A DNA stretch of 64,000 nucleotides, from NCBI GenBank assembly GCA_016893485.2, contig JAFEKX020000001.1, positions 1,674,001-1,738,000 of the forward strand, given 5' to 3'. The notes beneath the pieces are model-generated. The model was not told the origin of the DNA, did no database searches, and was given only the letters and a program-made list of their open reading frames with translations. Numbering within the stretch: the stretch's first letter is position 1; every line of letters begins with the position of its first letter. The stretch comes from Streptomyces sp. P3. Its GTDB lineage: Bacteria; Actinomycetota; Actinomycetes; Streptomycetales; Streptomycetaceae. Of this stretch, positions 60,385 to 64,000 are shown piece after piece. The position numbers were made by a program, and so were the translations under genes.

Positions 60385-61276
60385 TTGTCCACACCTGCTG
60401 CGGAGCACGCCCCGGGTCGGGCCTCGGCCGGCCCGAACGCGGCCCGCGCCCACGGTCTGACCAAGGCGTACGGCTCGGGCGAGACGACCGTGCTCGCCCT
60501 GGACTCGGTGGACGTGGAGATAGCGCGTGGCCGTTTCACCGCGGTCATGGGCCCGTCGGGGTCCGGGAAGTCCACGCTGATGCACTGCCTGGCGGGGCTC
60601 GACACCGTCTCGGCCGGACAGGTGTGGCTCGGCGACACGGAGATCACGGGGCTGAAGGACCGCGAGCTGACCCGGCTGCGCCGGGACCGGATCGGGTTCA
60701 TGTTCCAGTCGTTCAACCTCATCCCGACCCTGAACGCGGCCGAGAACATCACGCTGCCGATGGACATCGCCGGCAAGAAGCCGGACCAGAAGTGGGTGGA
60801 CCAGGTCATCGACACCCTCGGGCTCCGGGACCGGCTCAAGCACCGGCCGGCCCAGCTGTCCGGCGGCCAGCAGCAGCGCGTGGCCTGCGCGCGGGCGCTC
60901 GCCTCCCGCCCCGAGCTGATCTTCGCCGACGAGCCGACCGGCAACCTCGACTCGCGCGCGGGCGGGCCGAAGTGCTCGGCTTCCTGCGCGACGCGGTGGA
61001 CGAACTCGGCCAGACCGTGGTCATGGTCACCACGACCCGGGCGCCGCCGCCCACTCCGACCTGGTGCTCTTCCTCGGCGACGGGCGGATCGTGGACGAGA
61101 TGGAGCGGCCCACGGCGGAGGGGGTGCTGGAGCGGATGAAGCGGTTCGATCTGGCGAGAGGCCAATTCGACGGACCCGATCCCGGTCCCGGTTCTGGACC
61201 CGGTTCTGGACCCGGTATCGGCCCCGGGCCCGGCTCCTCCGAGGACGCGTGCGACGTGACCCTCGACAAGGACTGA
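60385..61276 (+). CDS. ABC exporter ATP-binding protein (MacB type), frameshifted
   Basis: TTG at 60385 after GAGGAGG. Walker A: VMGPSGSGKSTLMHCLAG; Q loop FMFQSFNLIPTL; signature QLSGGQQQRVACARAL; Walker B LIFADEPTGNLDS. One base is missing near 60965 and one near 61030 (H loop restored as VTHDPGAAA). The C-terminus is an odd Gly-Pro-Ser run (GPDPGPGSGPGSGPGIGPGP). About 297 residues. Powers the FtsX-type permease that follows. Confidence 0.9.
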
Positions 61277-61280
61277 GCCC

Positions 61281-63852
61281 GTGCTGAAGGCGACCCTCCG
61301 GAGTTTCCTCGCGCACAAGGGGCGGCTGCTGCTCTCGGCGCTCGCGGTCGTGCTGTCGGTGGCGTTCGTGGCCGGCAGCCTGATCTTCTCGGACACGGTG
61401 ACCCGTACCTTCGACCGGCTCTTCGCCTCCACGTCCGCCGATGTGACCGTCGAGCCGAAGCAGGACCTCAAGTCCTCGGTGCCCACCGGCGCGACCGAGA
61501 CCGTGCCCGCCTCGCTCGCGGCGCGGGCGGCGAAGGTGCCCGGGGTCGCGGCGACCCACGCCGACGTGTCCGTCGAGAACATCGTGGTCGTCGACAGCCG
61601 CAACAAGTCGGTCGGCCCGACCACCGGCGCCCCCACCATCGCCACCGACTGGCACCTCACCGACCGCAGCCCCGTGAAACTCACCTCGGGCCACGCACCG
61701 CAGGGCGCCGACCAGGCCCTCCTCGACGCGGACACCGCCGACAACAAGCACGTGAAAGATCGGCGACACCCTGACCGTCCAGGCGCAGCCGGGCACCTTC
61801 CACGTCAAGATCGTCGGCATCGCGACCTTCACCACCACCAACCCCGGTGCCGCCCTGGTCTTCCTCGACCCCGCCACCGCGAAGTCCCAGCTCCTGGGCG
61901 CGTCCGACCGTGCCACGAGCATCTCGGTGGACGCGGCGAAGGGTGTCGACGACGCCGTACTCAAGCAGCGGGTGACGGCCGCGATCGACCCGTCCGGTAC
62001 GTACGACGTCAAGACGGCGAGTGAGCAGGCGAAGTCGGCAGCGGCCGACCTCGGCGGCTTTCTCGACGTCATCAAGTACGTGATGTTGGGATTTGCCGGT
62101 ATTGCTGTCTTGGTCGGGATCTTCCTGATCGTCAACACGTTCTCGATGCTGATCGCCCAACGCACCCGCGAACTGGGCCTGTTGCGTGCCCTCGGCGCCG
62201 ACCGCAAGCAGGTGCGGCGGTCGGTGCTCACGGAGGCGCTGCTGCTCGGCCTGATCGGCTCGACTCTGGGTCTTGCGGCGGGAATCGGGCTCGCGGCCGG
62301 GCTGATCAAGCTGATGACCGCGTTCGGGATGAACCTCAAGACCACGGAGATGGTGGTCGGTTGGCCAACTCCCGTGGCGGCGTACGTGGTTGGTGTCGGT
62401 GTCACGTTCGTCGCCGCGTATCTCCCGGCCCGGCGCGCGGCCGGTGTCTCGCCGATGGCGGCGCTCGCGGATGCCGAAGTGGCGGGCGTGGGGAGGCCGT
62501 TGAAGGTGCGGGCGATCGTGGGCTCGGTCGTCGGGGTGATCGGTGCGGCCGCGCTCGCGAGCTGCGCCGCCGCGACGAGCACGGCCTCGTCCTCGTCCCT
62601 CCTGGGTCTCGGCATCGTCCTCACCCTGATCGCGACGGTGATCGCGGGCCCGCTGCTGGTCCGCCCGATGATCCGGGTGCTGGGCGGCGCGTTCCCCGCG
62701 TTGTTCGGCTCGGTAGGCCGGATGAGCCAGCGCAACGCCCTGCGCAACCCGCGCCGTACGGGTGCGACGGCGGCGGCCCTGATGGTGGGGCTCGCCCTGG
62801 TCGGCGGGATGTCGGTGGCGAGCGCGTCCATGTCCAAGTCCTTCGACCAGCAGATCGACAGGACTCTCGGCGCCGACTTCGTGATCCAGAACGGCAACTT
62901 CCTGCCGTTCTCCAAGGAGGTCACGGACCAGGTGCGTGCGACCGAGGGCGTCGGTCTCGTCGTACGGGCCCGTTTCGCGCCCCTCGCGGTCCACCTGCCG
63001 GACGGCAAGCGGGTGGAGACGACGGCGGCCGGTTACGACACCCCGCTCGACGACGTCGCCCACATCAAGTACGCGCAGGGAAGCACGAGTTCGGCACTCG
63101 CCGCCGGACACCTCGCCATGGAGGTCGACTTCGCGAAGAAGCACGGCGTGCGGATCGGCAGCGTGCTCGCCGTCGAGTTCCCGGGCGGGCGGACCACCAA
63201 GCTGACGGTGGGCGCGCTGAGCGATCAGGGTTCCTCGGGCGGTTTCGGGACGCAGGGCGGACTGTTCTTCGGTATCGCCACGGTCGAGAAGTACGTCCCG
63301 AACGGCCAGGACTCCTCGCTGTACGTGAACGCCGCGTCCGGCACCGGCGCCGACCGGCTCCGCACGTCCCTCGAGACGACGCTGAAGCCGTATCCGCAGG
63401 TCCAGGTACGCGACCAGGCCGACTACAAGAAGCTCGTCCACGATCAGATCGCCGTGCTCCTGTACCTGGTGTACGCACTGCTCGGGCTGGCCATCGTCAT
63501 CGCGGTGCTCGGCGTGGTCAACACCCTTGCCCTGTCGGTCGTCGAGCGCACCCGCGAGATCGGCCTGCTCCGCGCGATCGGGCTCGGCCGGCGCCAACTG
63601 CGGCGCATGATCCGGCTGGAGTCGGTGGTGATCGCGGTGTTCGGGGCCGTACTCGGCCTCGGGCTGGGCCTGGTGTGGGGCGTCTGCGCGCAGCAAGTCC
63701 TGGCGCTCCAGGGCATGAAGGCGCTCGCGGTGCCGTGGACCACGATCGTCGCGGTGGTGGTCGGCTCGGCGGTGGTGGGCGTCGTGGCGGCCCTGCTGCC
63801 GGCGTTGCGGGCGTCGCGCATGAATGTCCTGGCGGCCATCGCGCACGAGTGA
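61281..63852 (+). CDS. FtsX/MacB-type ABC permease, frameshifted
   Basis: GTG at 61281, four bases after the ATPase stop. Two FtsX units: one N-terminal helix (LLLSALAVVLSVAFVAGSLI), large outside domain, three helices near residue 265-390, then a second copy ending in four helices with LLYLVYALLGLAIVIAVLG. RELGLLRALGADRKQVRRSV and REIGLLRAIGLGRRQLRRMI are the paired cytoplasmic signatures. One extra A at 61757. About 857 residues. Exports a lipid-like or peptide substrate, or acts mechanically on the envelope. Confidence 0.9.
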
Positions 63853-63943
63853 CGGGGTGCGCGGCGGGGAGGCACGTCGTAGGCCGCTTCCGGGCACGAC
63901 GGGCCTCCCGGACCGTCACGTCCCGTACCCATGAGGAGAGTTC

Positions 63944-64000
63944 ATGCCGCGCCCCTTCCGCTTCGGAGTCAACCTGCTCACCCCCGCACCGGCCGATGAG
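63944..64000 (+). CDS. F420-dependent LLM-class oxidoreductase, partial
   Basis: ATG at 63944 follows GAGGAGAG. The visible start is MPRPFRFGVNLLTPAPADE, characteristic of the MSMEG_2516-type (TIGR03621-like) F420-dependent oxidoreductases. Cut off by the window edge after 19 codons. Confidence 0.6.
   Translation, partial: MPRPFRFGVNLLTPAPADE

Overview
The window is high-GC actinobacterial DNA that reads as a Streptomyces chromosome. The gene set and order support this: a type III polyketide synthase rppA with its P450 and cupin, MurT/GatD, DUF397/XRE pairs, DUF6777, GTG/TTG starts and strong GC bias at third codon positions. From memory the order resembles the rppA to urease to biotin stretch of the S. 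coelicolor core chromosome; that synteny was not checked by a search. No rRNA, tRNA, IS element, CRISPR array or prophage was recognised. A dominant property of the text is about 55 single-base indels, mostly one G or C lost from a short homopolymer. They split conserved single-copy genes (urease, biotin, murT, pfk) into pieces in different frames. I annotate such loci as one gene with the break noted, because the pattern looks like uncorrected sequence error rather than gene decay.

Region by region. 1-3.3 kb: DUF779 protein, secreted phosphodiester glycosidase, tiny membrane protein, exported GDPD-like phosphodiesterase. 3.4-6.7 kb: minus-strand operon of an MDR oxidoreductase and two acyl-CoA dehydrogenases. 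6.9-12.3 kb: XRE-cupin regulator divergent from a thioredoxin-reductase-like enzyme, ATP-dependent DNA ligase with NUDIX, succinate-semialdehyde-type dehydrogenase, small DUF6213-like protein. 12.8-15.6 kb: rppA, P450 and cupin, a tetrahydroxynaphthalene/flaviolin pigment cluster. 15.7-18.5 kb: acyl-CoA dehydrogenase divergent from a TetR regulator, then peptide deformylase. 18.7-23 kb: murT-gatD (lipid II amidation), phosphofructokinase, CtaG-like oxidase assembly protein. 23.1-26.4 kb: DUF6777/PASTA lipoprotein, Ser/Thr kinase and a 52-aa membrane protein in overlapping order.

26.4-30.5 kb: minus-strand LytTR regulator, DUF485-like protein, Na+/solute symporter, 39-aa ORF and LytS-type kinase, all closely coupled. 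30.6-33.3 kb: Lrp regulator, DDAH-like amidinohydrolase and ornithine aminotransferase, an arginine/ornithine module. 34-36.5 kb: efeO-efeB iron uptake. 36.6-41.1 kb: secreted phosphoesterase, lysophosphatidate acyltransferase, secreted tripeptidyl aminopeptidase. 41.3-46.3 kb: urease operon ureABCFGD with a nine-unit 49-bp tandem array between ureF and ureG. 46.5-48.8 kb: orphan YefM/Phd antitoxin divergent from an extended ClpP, then a c-di-AMP (ydaO) riboswitch and an NlpC/P60 hydrolase. 48.9-50.7 kb: HATPase, XRE and DUF397 trio.

50.7-55.2 kb: biotin synthesis, bioF divergent from bioB-bioA-bioD; BioB carries a Cys/His-rich tail. 55.2-57.9 kb: a LuxR/LAL-type regulator without its ATPase domain. 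58-60.2 kb: lipase, methyltransferase, and a CopG-type antitoxin with a Fic/Doc-like toxin. 60.4-64 kb: ABC exporter ATPase and FtsX-type permease, and the first codons of an F420-dependent oxidoreductase.
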